64,000 bases of DNA from Adenanthera pavonina (GCA_026686845.1 JAIVEN010000024.1:10775501-10839500), one strand, 5' to 3'; counted from the first letter of the stretch, positions 46,794 through 59,896 are shown. The notes: a model not told the origin generated them from the sequence alone. A program made the numbers and translations.

Positions 46794-49264
46794 CAAGGAG
46801 TGAAGATAGAAAAAGATTAATTAAAAGACCATGTGCTTTATTAAAAGATCACGTACTTCGCTAAAAGAGCGTGTGATTTATGCATTAATTGGCTTAAATA
46901 ATGTTAATTTTTTGTTTATAAATTATGGACTAAACATTGTTCATTAATAAAGCCCAATTAGTTATATAGTAGTCTTTTTAATAGCTCATATTATTCATTA
47001 ATAAAGCCTAATTAGTTATATAGTAGCCTTTTTTATAGCTCATCTTATCTTGTAAATAAACATGTCATGTGCCAAACGTGAGACTTCATTAATTTGTTGG
47101 CATGTTTATAGGGATTTAGTTATTATTTTTACTATTTTCATTTGAATTTTTGTTATTTATTTTTAGGATTTTATTTTGTTGGTTTCCTAGGTCTATTTGG
47201 AGTGTTACCTGTGTTGAGCTTTTGGCAAACAAACGCACTAGAATTTAAAACTTTTAATCTAAAATCCTTCCTGAGAATTTGTCAATTTTGATTAAACCAA
47301 ATAGAAATGTAAGACACATACCTATGGCAAATTCAAATTTCAGCCTTTATGCTTTCTTCATCTAGTGATTGACCAAATCAAGCTAAACAACTTTCACGAG
47401 CATCCACCCTTGATCTATAGTATCCACATGAATGGGAATTCAATGAATGGTATGCTAGCTCCTCAAATCTTGAACGTCTTTACATTCTTATCCTCCATGA
47501 ATCACACGGCTTTTGTGTGGGAAAAGATCTCCTTTTTAATTTTAATATAAAAATGCATTATATTTCTGTCTTACTCTCTCTCTAGATGGTGTGTATAATA
47601 GAAGGCTGGAGAAGTAGTAAATGGAATAAAGTATGAAGCGTTTTGGAGACTCCTAATCCTCTCTATTTATAGAGGGAGGTGACTTGCTTTCTAAGCCAAT
47701 CACACTTAATTTAAATACATTATTTAAATTGAATATTGCTTTACCATCAAGATAGTTTAAATTAAATTAATTCAAATATTAATTTAAATACTTTATTTAA
47801 ATTAATCCTTACTTGCTTTCTTATCAAATAAGTTTGAATTAATATTAATTTAATCATCAATAAAAATACTTTATTTAAATTGATTTATTCACTAATTTAT
47901 CCATTAATTTAAATTAATTCAAATTAGATTATATCTAATTTAAATATATATAATTTAAATTAATCCATATATCTGTTTAATTTAACATTTAAATTAAATC
48001 AGATATTATCTTTATTTAATTTATATACATTATTTAAACCAATTGATATATATCTCCTTCATTAATTTAAATATATATTTTGAATTAAATCATATTTAAT
48101 TCAAATATATTATTTAAATTGAGTCCAATATGTGTTTTCAAACATTATATTCAGTTAATTTAAAAACACTTATTTAAACTAAAAGAAATAAATATATCAC
48201 ATATATATATATCAAAATTAATAATATATCTTATATATTTGTATTAATTTCTCTTACCACCTTCTAAAAGGAGATAAACTATTATTTTATTATTCAAGAA
48301 TATAATATCCTCCTAATCAAATTAGGGAACCTTCTAGAATATTCCTATTACAATAAAATATTATTCTTTTATTCCAAATGAGAGAATTTCTTAAATATTC
48401 TATTCTGAAATAGGAAATCCTCTGTAATAGAGAGATACAATAAATAAGGACATTTTTTTAATTTAATAAATCTGAACATTCTAGTTCATATCATACCTAT
48501 TCTTGTATGCGATCTTATAGGTTCATATAATGTTGGTAGGTGGCCTAAAATTTCTTTCGGCCCCACAAATCATAAAAGATCTCTAGCAAGACATTATGAT
48601 TATCCAAATGATATGAAGATCGGTGATTCAATACAACATATCTTACAACACGTATCATGTCCCTTTTGCCACATAATATCTAGGTTAAGCATAAAACATG
48701 GAACCATTACTCCCATATTGCTTAACCATGCTTTCATGATCTCAAACTTGACTAACTAAACAAATGAAAACTTCTTTTCATTTAAGCACAGACATATATT
48801 TCTCGTCTTACTCCGTCGTGGGACCCAGAGATATTTCTCTTGTATTAAGAGGGACAAATTTCATCTTGATCATTCAACATGCACCTTATGGATTCCATTG
48901 TATCTAAACATAAACTACATAATCACTTGGTTAAAGAGCGACTTCTAGTTATCCCAAAAAACAATGTTCATCATATAGTAATCTATAGAGATCTCAAGTC
49001 TAAGGGCTAAATGACACAACTATCTCATGGCAGGTCGATCCAGCATCTTGGTCTCCAACAATATGCCTATGGTCTTGATTTGTATCTTCATACATGATTA
49101 TCAATCAAGATCATACTAGTCTTAATTCATCATTGTTCCCACAATAATGATCGACTAAGAACATTTAGAATAATTATATTGACCCTATTATAAAGAAAGC
49201 ATGCAAACAATATAATAGAGATGATAAAAAAAACTTTTAATGAAGATAATGTTTGGGTCCAAAC
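46794..49264. other. Retroelement-like non-coding DNA with an AT-rich TTTAAAT block
   Basis: No protein can be read. Features seen are a repeated CATTAATAAAGCC(C/T)AATTAG unit at about 46938 and 46996, a TATTTATAG promoter-like box at about 47665, an AT-rich block of TTTAAATT repeats (47690-48190), and a mixed-composition stretch (48480-49250) that reads like the interior of a long LTR. I could not find paired ends. Confidence 0.45.
47690..48190. repeat. Dense (A)TTTAAATT / TAATTTAAA repeat block
   Basis: The palindromic core TTTAAA occurs more than 20 times in 500 bp, often as TATTTAAATT or AATTTAAATT. It may be a matrix-attachment-like AT block or simple low-complexity drift. Confidence 0.75.
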
Positions 49265-49726
49265 TATAACATTCCCATTTTTTGTATGCATTTGAATGTT
49301 TACATGATGATATAAAATGACATGAAATTGTTCTAGATTGATATATGATTATTTAAGGATGTTTAGAAATATAGTCAAATAGGTTAAAGGCCCACAATAG
49401 CATAAAAAGATGAAAATGGGACTTAAAAGGGCAAAACAATCATTTTGCTAAAGGGTAAGGGCAAAATGGTTATTTTACAAAAGTATAGAGAGAAAATAAT
49501 ATTATAATATTCTGGTAGAGGGTAAAGTACAAGTGATACTAGGTATATGGGCTCAAAAAAAAAGTACTGGTACAGTAGAAGGCAGATCCCACATAAATAG
49601 TAAACACCAACCGAGTAAAATGAATAGTAAAAAATAAGCAAGATAAGTGAATCCTACACAAAAAGTAAAGAGAAAAGAGTAATGGGCCCCATAGATAAAG
49701 TACATAGAAAAAATACAGGGTGTAAT
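49265..49726 (+). mobile_element. T4 LTR (Gypsy-type), left part (U3)
   Basis: Starts TATAACATTCCC (a mutated TGTAACATTCCC). From 49490 it closely follows T1 26215-26450: AGAGAGAAAATAATAT, ACCGAGTAAA, AAGCAAGATAAGTGA, CCCATAGATAAAGTA. It is cut at 49726 by SV2 (TSD GTAAT) and continues at 61524. Confidence 0.75.
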
Positions 49727-49730
49727 TGTT

Positions 49731-49781
49731 GAATCATCAAAACTTCTTGATTAATGTTGAATCAAGAAGTTTTGATGATTC
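49731..49781. repeat. 22-bp perfect inverted repeat at the 5' edge of SV2
   Basis: The arms are 49731-49752 and 49760-49781, with a 7-base loop. The right arm is the first part of the LTR; the left arm is its exact reverse complement, inside the target duplication. Confidence 0.95.
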
Positions 49782-51439
49782 CAAATCAACTCTCAAGAGA
49801 TTGGAATAAAAGATATCAAAGGTGCACAAAGAGTTCAAGTGAAGAAATCCTGGAGAAATCTGTGCAAAGTTTGTTGTAGGATGTTTAGTTTTGTTTTATT
49901 TTGAGTACAAGACTTTGATTTGGTGGAAAAAAGTTTTAAAACCTTGATTTTGTGTTAAAACATGAAATATTTGAAAAATACCTACCAACAGACGAAGTTT
50001 GAAAGGTTTATATTGAACTGTCATGTTGGAAATTCGAATTTTGGCTTTGGAAATTCGAATTTCGAGCTAAAACTGAATAAGTCTGAAGAGATGCTTCTCT
50101 GACAAACAAATTTTGATTTTCCAAAATTTGAATTTTCATAAGTATCTGAAAGAAGCTTTAAGCAACAGACGAACTTTGGGTTTTGAAAATTCGAATTTTA
50201 GACAAAATGCAACTTATGAAAACTAAAGAAATCTGTCTGAAATAATGTCAAAGTTATTCGAAATAATGTCAAAGTTCATCTGAAATCAAGATTATATTGA
50301 GTTTCAAAATTGCTCACTGACTGACGAACTTTGAACATGAAAATTCAAATTTCAAAAACTAAGGTTGTGAGTCTGTTACAATGATATGTTGACATACGAA
50401 TGACAGTGTTTATAAATTCGAATGTTAAAGTAAGTCTGAAAAGAGGTCTCTCTGACAAACGAACTTCACTCTTTGAATATTCGAATTTCGAAGTAAATGA
50501 ATTACTGTGCTTTTTGAGCCTGTTGCGGACAAACGAATTTTGGGGTTCCAAAATTTGAATTTCGAAGGTATTGTAGCAAATTGAAAGTACTGTTCACACT
50601 TAACAGAAAAACTTTCCACTTGAAAATTCGTATGTCACCACTTAGAAACATTTTCAAAATATCAAAATTCGAACTTCACTTTATGACAGACGAACTTCAG
50701 TCTTTCAATGTTGAAGCTGTTAACCTTCGATATCTGCGAAATTCGTCTATTGACCAATCGAAATTCAAATTTCAGTATGTCAGAAGCATTAAATGCGGTT
50801 GGTTAACGAATAGTTTTTCAGAGTAACCGTTGGATAACTTCTCCAACATATAGATTTTGTCTCTAACGGACATTTGAGACCTAAATTTATAAATATAACA
50901 TCATTTGAAGTTGTGGGTAACGATATTAACTGTGTATATACTGAAACTCTGCCAAATCATTTACTCAAAGCTTCATACTCTCACACTTCAAAAGTCCGTA
51001 CTTCATCTTTCATATTTACTCTGATTAAGAGAGTTTAATCTTTGTAAACAATCTAATCTTCATCTGGAAGATATATTTTCTTGTGAGGGGATATCACAAG
51101 GGATTAGGAAGCACTTTGTGAAAGTGCAGAAAGGGATTGAGAGAAGCTCTAGAAAACAGAGCACAAAAGTTGTACTGTAGCATTTGCAAGAAGCCCACTG
51201 AATTCTTGCAGAACAGTGGAAAATCTCAAGTGGTGACTTGGGGACTGGACGTAGGTCAAGTGGAGAGACCGAACTAGGATAAATTTCTGAGTCTTCTTCT
51301 CTTTTATGCCACTTTCACTGTTATTTATTTATACTCTGTTTTACTATCATATATTGCATTCTTCACCTCTTTGATATTTTGCAGAAAATTTTTAATCTTT
51401 CCAATTCACCCCCCTCTTGGGAAACCAGCCTAACTAACA
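49755..51439 (+). repeat. SV2 5' LTR
   Basis: Runs from TGTTGAATC to CTAACTAACA. The U3 box array is at about 49985-50800. The TATA box TTATAAATA is at 50887-50895. The conserved CTTGGGGACTGGACGTAGGT block is at about 51238-51257. A short local duplication (GAAATAATGTCAAAGTT twice) at 50238-50275 is absent from the 3' LTR. Confidence 0.93.
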
Positions 51440-51441
51440 AG

Positions 51442-51453
51442 TGATATCAAAGC
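51442..51453 (+). other. SV2 primer-binding site, mutated
   Basis: It reads TGATATCAAAGC, two G-to-A changes from TGGTATCAGAGC. The pairing with tRNA-iMet is weakened. Confidence 0.85.
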
Positions 51454-51494
51454 ACGAATTCCCAATCAAAGGATCTCACAGTCCAGGAATTATA

Positions 51495-53290
51495 ATGGCT
51501 GGCTTTGGAGAAAGTATCTTACCAGAAGGCACAACACAAATAGACCACCTAGCTTCAGTGGAGAACACTATGGGTACTGGAAGAGGAGGATGCAAATTTA
51601 TCTCCAGTCAATTGATCTGGACATCTGGTCAGTCATTCAGAAGGGAGATTTTGTGCCAATGGCTTTGGAAGATGATGGAAAATACAAAGAAAAGCCAGAA
51701 GCTGAATGGAATGAGGAAGACAGAAGAAGAGTCTTGCTGAATTTCAAAGCAAAACATTGTCTGGCTAGTGCTTTGAATCAAGACGAATTCTACAGAGTCT
51801 CCCAATGCTCCACTGCCAAGGAAATGTGGGACACTCTGCAAATTGCTCATGAAGGAACAACTGGAGTCAGAGAAAACAAATTAAATACATGCATAGGAGA
51901 ATATGAAAGTTTCAGAATGGCAGAAGGAGAGAGTGTTAAAGAGCTATAGAAAAGATTCACCCTCATTGTGAATCAACTAAAGAGCCTGGGAAAGAAATAC
52001 ACTCAGACAGAAGAAGTTAGAAAGATTCTCAGAGCTCTCCCTCTGGAATGGCAACCCAAGGTAACAATAATAGAGGAAGCCAAAGGAGAATCAATGGCCT
52101 CTGTCACAGCTCTCTTTGGTAGCCTTGAGGAGTATGAAGGAAAACTGAAAGCTCTCAAGGAAGCTGGACAAGACAGAAAGAAGAAAAGCCTTGCTCTCAA
52201 AGGTACTAAAGAAAAGGAGGAAGAATCTGACGATGGAGATGAGCTAGATGAAGAAACTCTGGCTATAATGGTCAGAAAATTTGGAAGATTCTACAGCAAG
52301 AAGAGAAACAAGAAAATCTTCACGAAAGGAGCTGCTGGAGATAGCAAGAGGGAACAAAAAGAGCCTGTGACTTGCTATGAGTGCAAAAAGCAAGGACATA
52401 TCAAATGGGATTATCCACAGTTCCTGAAGAAGCAAGAGAAAGAAAAGAAAGTTGCAGACAAAAGCAAGAAGAAGAGAGCTTACATCTCATCAATATGGGG
52501 CAACAGCTCAGATGAAGAAGATGATGATGATGATGAAATTGTCAACATCTGTCTCATGGCACTTGCATCTAAAGAAGCTGAAATCCCATGCAGCAGTAAT
52601 CAAGAAGATGAGGTATATTAATCTGAACCTTCCTATTCTGAATTACTGGATGCATTTCATGAGTTGCATGATGAGTTTGTTAAAATTGCTAAAGAATTAA
52701 AGCAGGCTAAGAAAAAGATTAACAAACTAGAATCTCAGCACAAAATTTCTGAAACTGCTTCTCTACCTATTACCGAATCTGCGTGCTATAAAACATGCAT
52801 TGAACTGAGGCAAACTAATGAATATCTAGTGAAAAGCATGTCTAGGCTTACTAGAGGTAAAGACATGTTTGCTTTGATGGGAAGCCAAAGAATATCACAA
52901 GGAAAAACTGGACTTGGCTATGATCCATGTGCTGTTAAAGAAAAGATTAGGAAGAAAAATCAGAATGTATACATGAGAAATTTTGTGCATGCTGATGGAA
53001 ATAGAAAGAAAGATCATATGTCATATCAGATTGAATCATATAATCAACCAAGGCATGCAAAATAAAAATATTATCTGCATTGTTTTCTTCCTGCCTCTCA
53101 ATCTAGCAGTCCATTTACCACCTGTCACTTATGTAACAAAAAGGGGCATATTTCTAGTTCATGTGCCTTAAAGAAAAATGGACTTGATAGGAAGGCTAAA
53201 TGGGTTCCCAAAGGTACATCTGTATCTAGGGAAAAGACTACTGACAGAAAAGGACCCAAGCAGATTTAGGTACCTAAGAAGAAAACTTGA
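51495..53290 (+). pseudogene. gag: SV2 gag, broken
   Basis: Starts ATGGCTGGC (MAGFGES) at 51495. A 1-bp loss near 51520 shifts the frame, and the rest follows SV1 gag: MWDTLQIAHEG, LRALPLEWQPKV, knuckle CYECKKQGHIKWDY with the last Cys changed to Tyr, and a second knuckle with one Cys changed (CHLCNKKG). In-frame stops are at 51947-51949 (Gln to TAG), 52619-52621 (Glu to TAA), after RHAK near 53063 (Gln to TAA), and near 53267 (Trp to TAG). Protein cannot be made. Confidence 0.93.
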
Positions 53291-56200
53291 ACTTTGTTTT
53301 GCAGGTCTGTCTCAAAGCTAGAAAGAACAATAAATGGTATATGGACAGTGCCTGCTTAAGCCACATGACCGGTGACAAGGAGAAGTTCATCACCTTTAGA
53401 GATAAGAAAGGAGGAAAAGTAACCTTTGGAGGTGATCAGTATGGCAGAATAGTTGGCATTGGCATTGTGGGCAACAATCCTGAAACTTCCATTGAAGAGG
53501 TGCTGTTTGTGATAGGCCTCAACAACAATCTGCTGAGTGTGAGCCAAACGTGTGACAAAGGAAACTGGGTACTGTTTGACTCAAAATTCTACCTAGTCAT
53601 CAGAAAAAGCGATCACAAAGTAATTCTAAAAGCTCAAAGGGATGGTAACTGCTATACTATAGATCTTGATGAACTTCCTCCCTTAGATTCTGTTTGCTTG
53701 ATTAGTCAGGACAATGATAGTTGGCTATAGCATAGAAGATTAGCTCATGTTAACATGAATCAGCTTTCAAAACTGGTTAAAAACGAGCTAGTCACTGGCC
53801 TGCCAAAAATTACTTTTGAAAAAGACAAAGAATGTGATGCATGCCTAAGAGAAAAACAAACCAAATCTTCTTTTAAACCCAAAAATGTTGTCACCACTAC
53901 TAGACCACTAGAACTACTGCATATGGATTTAATTGGTCCATCTAGGGTAAAAAGCATTGGTGGAAATCTGTATGTGCTTGTAATTGTAGATGATTACTCT
54001 AGATTTACATGGACATTGTTTCTTTCCTCTAAAAGTGATACCTTTGATGCATTTGTAACCTTAGCCAAGAAAGTGCAAAATGAGAAAGGTATTTCCATTG
54101 TGTCTATCAGGTCAGATCATGGAGGAGAATTTGAGAACTCATACTTTCTGGAGTATTGCAATGAGCATGGAATTGATCATAACTTCTCAGCCTCAAGAAC
54201 TCTACAACAGAATGGAGTAGTAGAAAGGAAAAACAGAACAATTGGAGAGATGGCTAGAGCTATGCTGAATGAAAAGGAATTCTCCCAAGTATTTTGGGCT
54301 GATGCAGTGAATACAGCAAGCTACATAATTAATAGAGCCTACATCAGACCAATCCTTGGGAAGACTCCTTATGAGCTGTACAAGGGAAGAAAGCCAAATC
54401 TGTCACATCTCCATGTGTTCGGCTGCAAATGCTTCATTCACAATAATGGAAAGGAGAATCTGGGTAAGTTTGATGCCAAATCTGATGAAGGTATATTTCT
54501 GGGCTATTCTAGTAGAAGTAAGGCATATAGAGTTTTCAATAAAAGGTCTAAACTGGTAGAAGAATTTGTGCATGTAGTCTTTATCGAAAATGAAACTGCT
54601 TCTATACATGTTTCTGATGAAGATGATCTTGTTTCAAACTTTAAAAGGTTAGATATCTCTGATGAAGGTATAATTGAACCTCCAAAAATATATGAATCTA
54701 TTAATATAGAGGAAGATATTCAGGAGACAGATTTTGAAAAAGAAAATAATGAAGAAATGTCTCAAGAACTCCCTAGAGCTTGGAGATATCAAAGGAATCA
54801 TCCTGTTGATCAAGTGATAGGGAATGTTCAAGAGAGAATTAGAACCAAAAAACAGTTAAGGGATCAAATGATTAATTATGCTTTCGTCTCACAAATTGAA
54901 CCTAAATGTACTGAGGAAGCCTTAACTGATGAGTACTGGATTCTAGCCATGCAGGATGAATTAAATCAGTTTGAAAGAAATCAAGTCTGGGATTTAGTGC
55001 CCAGACCCAAAAGTCATCCTGTCATTGGTACCAAATGGGTTTTTAGAAATAAACTTGATAAATCAGGATCAATCATCAGAAACAAAGCTAGACTGATTGC
55101 TAAAGGATATAATCAAGAAGAGGGCATTGATTTTGTGGAAACCTTTGCTCCAGTAGCTAGATTAGAAGCAATTAGAATTCTACTAGCATATGCATGCATG
55201 AAGAATATTTTGTTATATCAAATGGATGTGAAAAGTGCTTTTCTAAATGGATATATCACGGAAGAGGTTTATGTAGATCAACCTCCAGGTTTTGAGGATT
55301 CTACAAAACCAAACCATGTTTATAAACTGAAGAAAGCTCTTTACGGTTTAAAACAAGCCCCTAGAGCATGGTATGAAAGATTGAGTAATTTTCTAACTGA
55401 AAAAGGGTTCAACAAAGGAAAAGTAGATACAACTTTATTTACTAAGAAAGAACATAAAGATTTACTTATTGTTCAAATATATGTTGATGACATTATATTT
55501 AGTGCTACTAATGAATCTCTTTGCAAGAATTTTTCTAAGTTAATGTAGGGGGAATTCGAAATGTCCATGATGGGTGAACTCAACTTCTTCCTTGGATTGC
55601 AAATCAGACAGTGTGATGATGGTATCTTCCTCAACCAATCCAAGTATCTGAAGGAATTGCTAAAGAAGTTTGGAATGGAAAATGCCAAATCAATGGGGAC
55701 ACCTATGGCTACTACAACCAAGCTGGATAAGGATGAAAAAGTGAAAATGTTTGACATAACTCAGTATAGAAGAATGATTGGATCCCTACTATACCTAACT
55801 GCTAGCAGACCTGACATTATGTATAGTGTCTGTATGTGTGCAAGATTTCAATCATGTCCCAAGGAGACCCATGCAACTGCTGTGAAACGTATCTTCAGAT
55901 ATTTAATTGGAACTTCACAAATGGGAATTTGGTATCCGAAGGGAAATGGAGAAGATCTCAAAGGATACACTGATACTGACTTTGCAGGATCCAAAACTGA
56001 CAGAAAAAGCACAAGTGGAACATGTCAGTTTCTTGGAGGATCCTTGGTTTCATGGTTCAACAAGAAGCAAAATAGTGTGGCCTTATCCACAGCAGAGGAT
56101 GAGTATGTTGCAGCTGGAAGCATTTGTGCCCAAATCATCTGGATGAAACAGCAACTTGAAGATCTTGAGGTTGAAATGAAGGAAATACCAATCATGTGTG

Positions 56201-56429
56201 ATAATCAAAGTGCCATTAATATCACAAAGAATCCTGTCATGCATTCAAGAATAAAACATATTAAAGTTAGGCACCACTTCATAAGGAATCATGTTTTGAA
56301 AGGAGAAATCAGACTAGAGTACATCCCAACTAAAGATCAAGTTGCAGATATCTTGACAAAGCCTCTATCAGAAATAGACATTGTAGAATAAGAAGAGAAT
56401 TAGGCATGGTAAATCCCAATAAACTGTAA
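53287..56429 (+). pseudogene. pol: SV2 pol, broken (PR-INT-RT-RNaseH)
   Basis: The start codon is TTG where SV1 has ATG, after the gag stop. Protease reads WYMDSACLSHMTG. A TAG at 53728-53730 is at the same Trp codon as the SV1 TGA. Integrase has SIRSDHGGEFENSYF and NGVVERKNR; reverse transcriptase has YVDDIIFSATN (G to S after IIF). A TAG at 55546-55548 replaces Gln. RNase H follows with DTDFAGSKTDRKSTSGTC, and ALSTAEDEYVAA has one Ala changed to Asp. The end is shifted by a 1-bp loss near 56377. All domains are recognisable but not joined. Confidence 0.93.
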
Positions 56430-57428
56430 GTAAATCCGTGTGTAATTCTATTTTAGATTTTCCAACACTGAATTAGTTCTAACTTTAGCATCGGAGTGTG
56501 TTTAATTTAAGTTGCAGGTGCTCCTCATGAGATTCAATGGTGATAAATTTGAAAAATGGAGCTTACCAGAATGGAACAATCAAAAAGTGAAGAAAATGGC
56601 AAAAATTCTGAGTTTCTGGATCCATTCTGTAAGTTTTTAAAGTTAAAATTCGTATATTGATTGTGTGTTAGATGAACTTCTATGAAAAATTGAGTTTCTA
56701 AGAAAGTCAGCATGGTCAACATTCGAATTTGGATACCCAACAGACGAACTTCGGCCTGTTATTAGTAGGAACAGTTCTCGATGATGCCTCGAAATTCGTC
56801 TGTTGGACCTTCAAAATTCAAATTTTCAAGAATAAAAATTTCAAAGTTATGTTTGTCCAACATGATGATTATACTAATGTTTATCTCTTCACATACGAAT
56901 TTTGGAAAACTTTCACAAAGTAAAGAAATTTCAATTTTTGATTTGAAAATTCGTCTGTTGAAACATGCTCCTCAATGTTGAATCTTTGAAAGATGAAGTT
57001 TTGTATGCTAAATCCGTATGTTGTTTGGTGATTTGTTTGCTGCCTGAAGTTTACTCTTCAACATTTGAACTTTGTTGGGACAAAGTTCGTCTGTTCATCT
57101 TGAGTTGCTTGAACCAAGCCTTTGTCAGATGAAATTTCACAAGAAAATTTGTCTGTCAGTAAGCTTTGCTGAACGGTTTAACTGATAACTGCTTGAAGTT
57201 TGAATTTTAACCCCTCAAAATTTGTCTGTCAGACGGTTACTTACGTTAAAACAGACGATTTTCCACTGAACAGACGCAACCCTACTCTCTTCCTCTCTGG
57301 ATCTGTTCAAATTCTCTCTTTAATACTTTTAAATTCTGACCAAAAATCTTCATCTCCCACAGTTTAAACTGATTTTCGCACCCTATAAAGCCAATCTCGG
57401 CTTCATTCTGAATCATTCATCCACGAAA
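56430..57428 (+). promoter_or_regulatory. SV2 pol-to-3'ORF spacer: box array plus TATAAAG
   Basis: About 1 kb with TTCGTCTGTTGG, ACAGACGAACTTCG, AAATTCAAATTTTC and related boxes from 56640 to 57260. TATAAAG at 57384-57390 lies 45 bp before the ATG of the 3' ORF. The layout copies that of the LTR promoter (array, then TATA). A promoter role is inferred. Confidence 0.65.
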
Positions 57429-59595
57429 ATGGCAAGAGTAAAGAATCCTGAAGCTGGCAAAGGAAAGGCTCGTCCAAAAAGATCGGTCAAATCACAATAT
57501 GCTTGCAAGGAAGGAGAAAAAATGAAGAGAAAGGCCGAATCCAGCAAGGGAACTCCTTCCAAATGCCAGAAAACTTCACCAAAGGGAGAATCAAAGAAAT
57601 CTGGACCCTCTTCCTTGAAGAAAGCAGAACCATTGGTCCCTGTTCCTATTGCTGCTGAAAATGTTGCTTCCACTTCCTCCTCAAGTACTAAATCAGGAGA
57701 ATATGAACTCACTACACTGCCATTATGAAGCACTCCACAGATTCAAGAAGAATATAAGTTTCCAAACAAAAAGGTAATCAAGCCACATTATGTGAACTTG
57801 GAGGATTTCTTGGTCTCCAATAGTTTTGATGCTGGTATATGGATGTTGAGATACAAGAATCTGTTGGAAATATTAAAGAGATATGATGATGAAGTGATAA
57901 AGACATGGTATGCCTCCTTGAAGTATAACAGCAAGAAGAAGAAATGGGAGGTCAATCTAAGATCAAGGACCATCTAGCTCTCAGATGAAACTTTTAATGA
58001 AGTGTAAGAGATCCCAGGGCAAGATGGCCTCAAAATTGACATCACTGCCTCTGGATACATGGATGAGGTAGAAACTGCTGATGAAGAAGGTGGCCCCTTT
58101 CTGAACTACAAGGAGAGCACAATTCTGAGCACATTGTTCAGAAGAAAGGAAAACTAGCCATCCATAAACTTGTTGAAGCCCACAGACCTCAGTGCTTAAG
58201 TAAAGGTCCTACACTACATAGTGTCTAGGATCATATTCAACAAAGGAGGCAGCTTCAATCTGATAACAAACCCAGAGGCACATGTCATGGCAGTAATCAT
58301 GCGTGGAAAACTGATCAACATGGGACATATCATACTTCAACGCATGATCAAGGCAAGAGATCAGAGGAAGGACTCCACACTCCCCTATGCAGCTATCATT
58401 TCCAGAATTCTGCAGTATGCTAGAATTCAGCATCTTGAGAAGGGGAAAGGGAAACCCACTGAGATCTTCAAGGAGGAAGAACTTCAGAGAATGGGAATTG
58501 AAAGAAGTGAAGGAAGATGGATTGGGAAGGGAGCAGGAAAATCTGAAGATCTTTTCTTTGTTGAAGGTGCCTCCCAACAGCAAGAGGGTACTTCTGAGGC
58601 TCCTGCCAGACCTATTCCTCAGCCCTCTCTGCCTATCCCATCTCCATCTAAGCCTACTCACATTCCATCCACTCCCTCCTCTCGTACCAAGTCAACCAAG
58701 ATCACTGAGTTGTATGACAGCCTGTCTACACTCATTCTTAGCATCAGGGATGAGCAAAATGCCAAGTTTGCTCATCTACAATATCAGATTCATTAGTTGG
58801 CAAAGAACATGAAAGTGGTTACTGATGCCTATGAAGAAATTCGAAGTGCAATTCATGCCACATCAGCTCCACCTCAGCCAAGGTTCTCTGTGCCTGTTCA
58901 GTCTCTAACTCCTGAGCCTCCAAGCCCCTTCGAGATAGCCTTTTCTAAGCATGATGATGTAGATGGCGCTGAGCCTGCCGGTACAATGAGGACATCAAGT
59001 CCTGGTCCACCCTTGGACTATGGTTTGGAAGAAGAAGACCCTTATGAGCCCATACCAGAATATGCTCAGGATTCAATTCTTTCCACTCAAGAGTCTGAGC
59101 AAGTTAAAAGACTAGTGGCAGCCATTTCCACTTCTTCAATGCAGGAGGGTGCCAGCAATGAAGAGAGAAGGTACCTGTTGTTGATTTTGAAGCTATTGCT
59201 CGCAATGCTCTCTTGCAAGCTCAAAGAAGAAGGCTTGAGGAAATGTTTCGTTCTGATGAACCAACTCTTCCTTCTCTCGCTGCTTATGGACTTTCAGAGG
59301 AACAGAGAGCTCAATTGGCTCTTTCCAGGCAGGAAATGCAAGAGTTGCTTGAGGTCTCTGATGATGATGAAGAACCAAGTCCTGAGCTTTTTGAGCCTCC
59401 TACAATGAACCAGAAATCCCGTTTGCTCCTGTGCCTCTCAGAGCTATTCCAGTCTCTCAGATTCCTCCTCCGGTTGATTTTGTTGGGCTTCCTGATGATG
59501 TCAAAAAGGGGGAGAAGAGTAAGCAAACTGGAAAGCCTGCTACTTAGCCATCTGGGAAAACTTACAGCAAGAAGACCAAGCCAAAGAAGAAGTGA
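57429..59595 (+). pseudogene. SV2 extra 3' ORF, broken
   Basis: Starts ATGGCAAGAG with a Lys-rich N-terminus and runs to a KKTKPKKK end. It matches SV1 throughout. Stops are at 57726-57728 (Trp to TGA), 57975-57977 (Trp to TAG), several in 58006-58200, and near 58794 (Gln to TAG). Frame losses lie near 59170 and 59410. Segments such as SRIIFNKGGSFNLI (58221-58796) are almost identical to SV1, so the protein was under some constraint before decay. Confidence 0.9.
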
Positions 59596-59896
59596 TTGAA
59601 GAAGTGATTAGAATTTAGGCTTGAGTCTTCGTCTAGTGCTATACTGTGTCTTTGTTGTCTGTTTTGATTGTTTGTATTTTGTATTTGATTTGTATGAACT
59701 TTGCTTAAATTCTTGTCTCTGTAAAGCAACATTTGATTAAATGAAAGAATTTCTTGGTTGCAATGATTTGCTCTTTGAATCTCTTCACATGGTTTACTGT
59801 ATATGATATCTTTTGAAAATATAATGCATATGTTGAGGGGGAGCTTGTTAAAGCAAACCCAAGTACTAATCCAGTTTGTAAGTTGTTTTGTCATCA

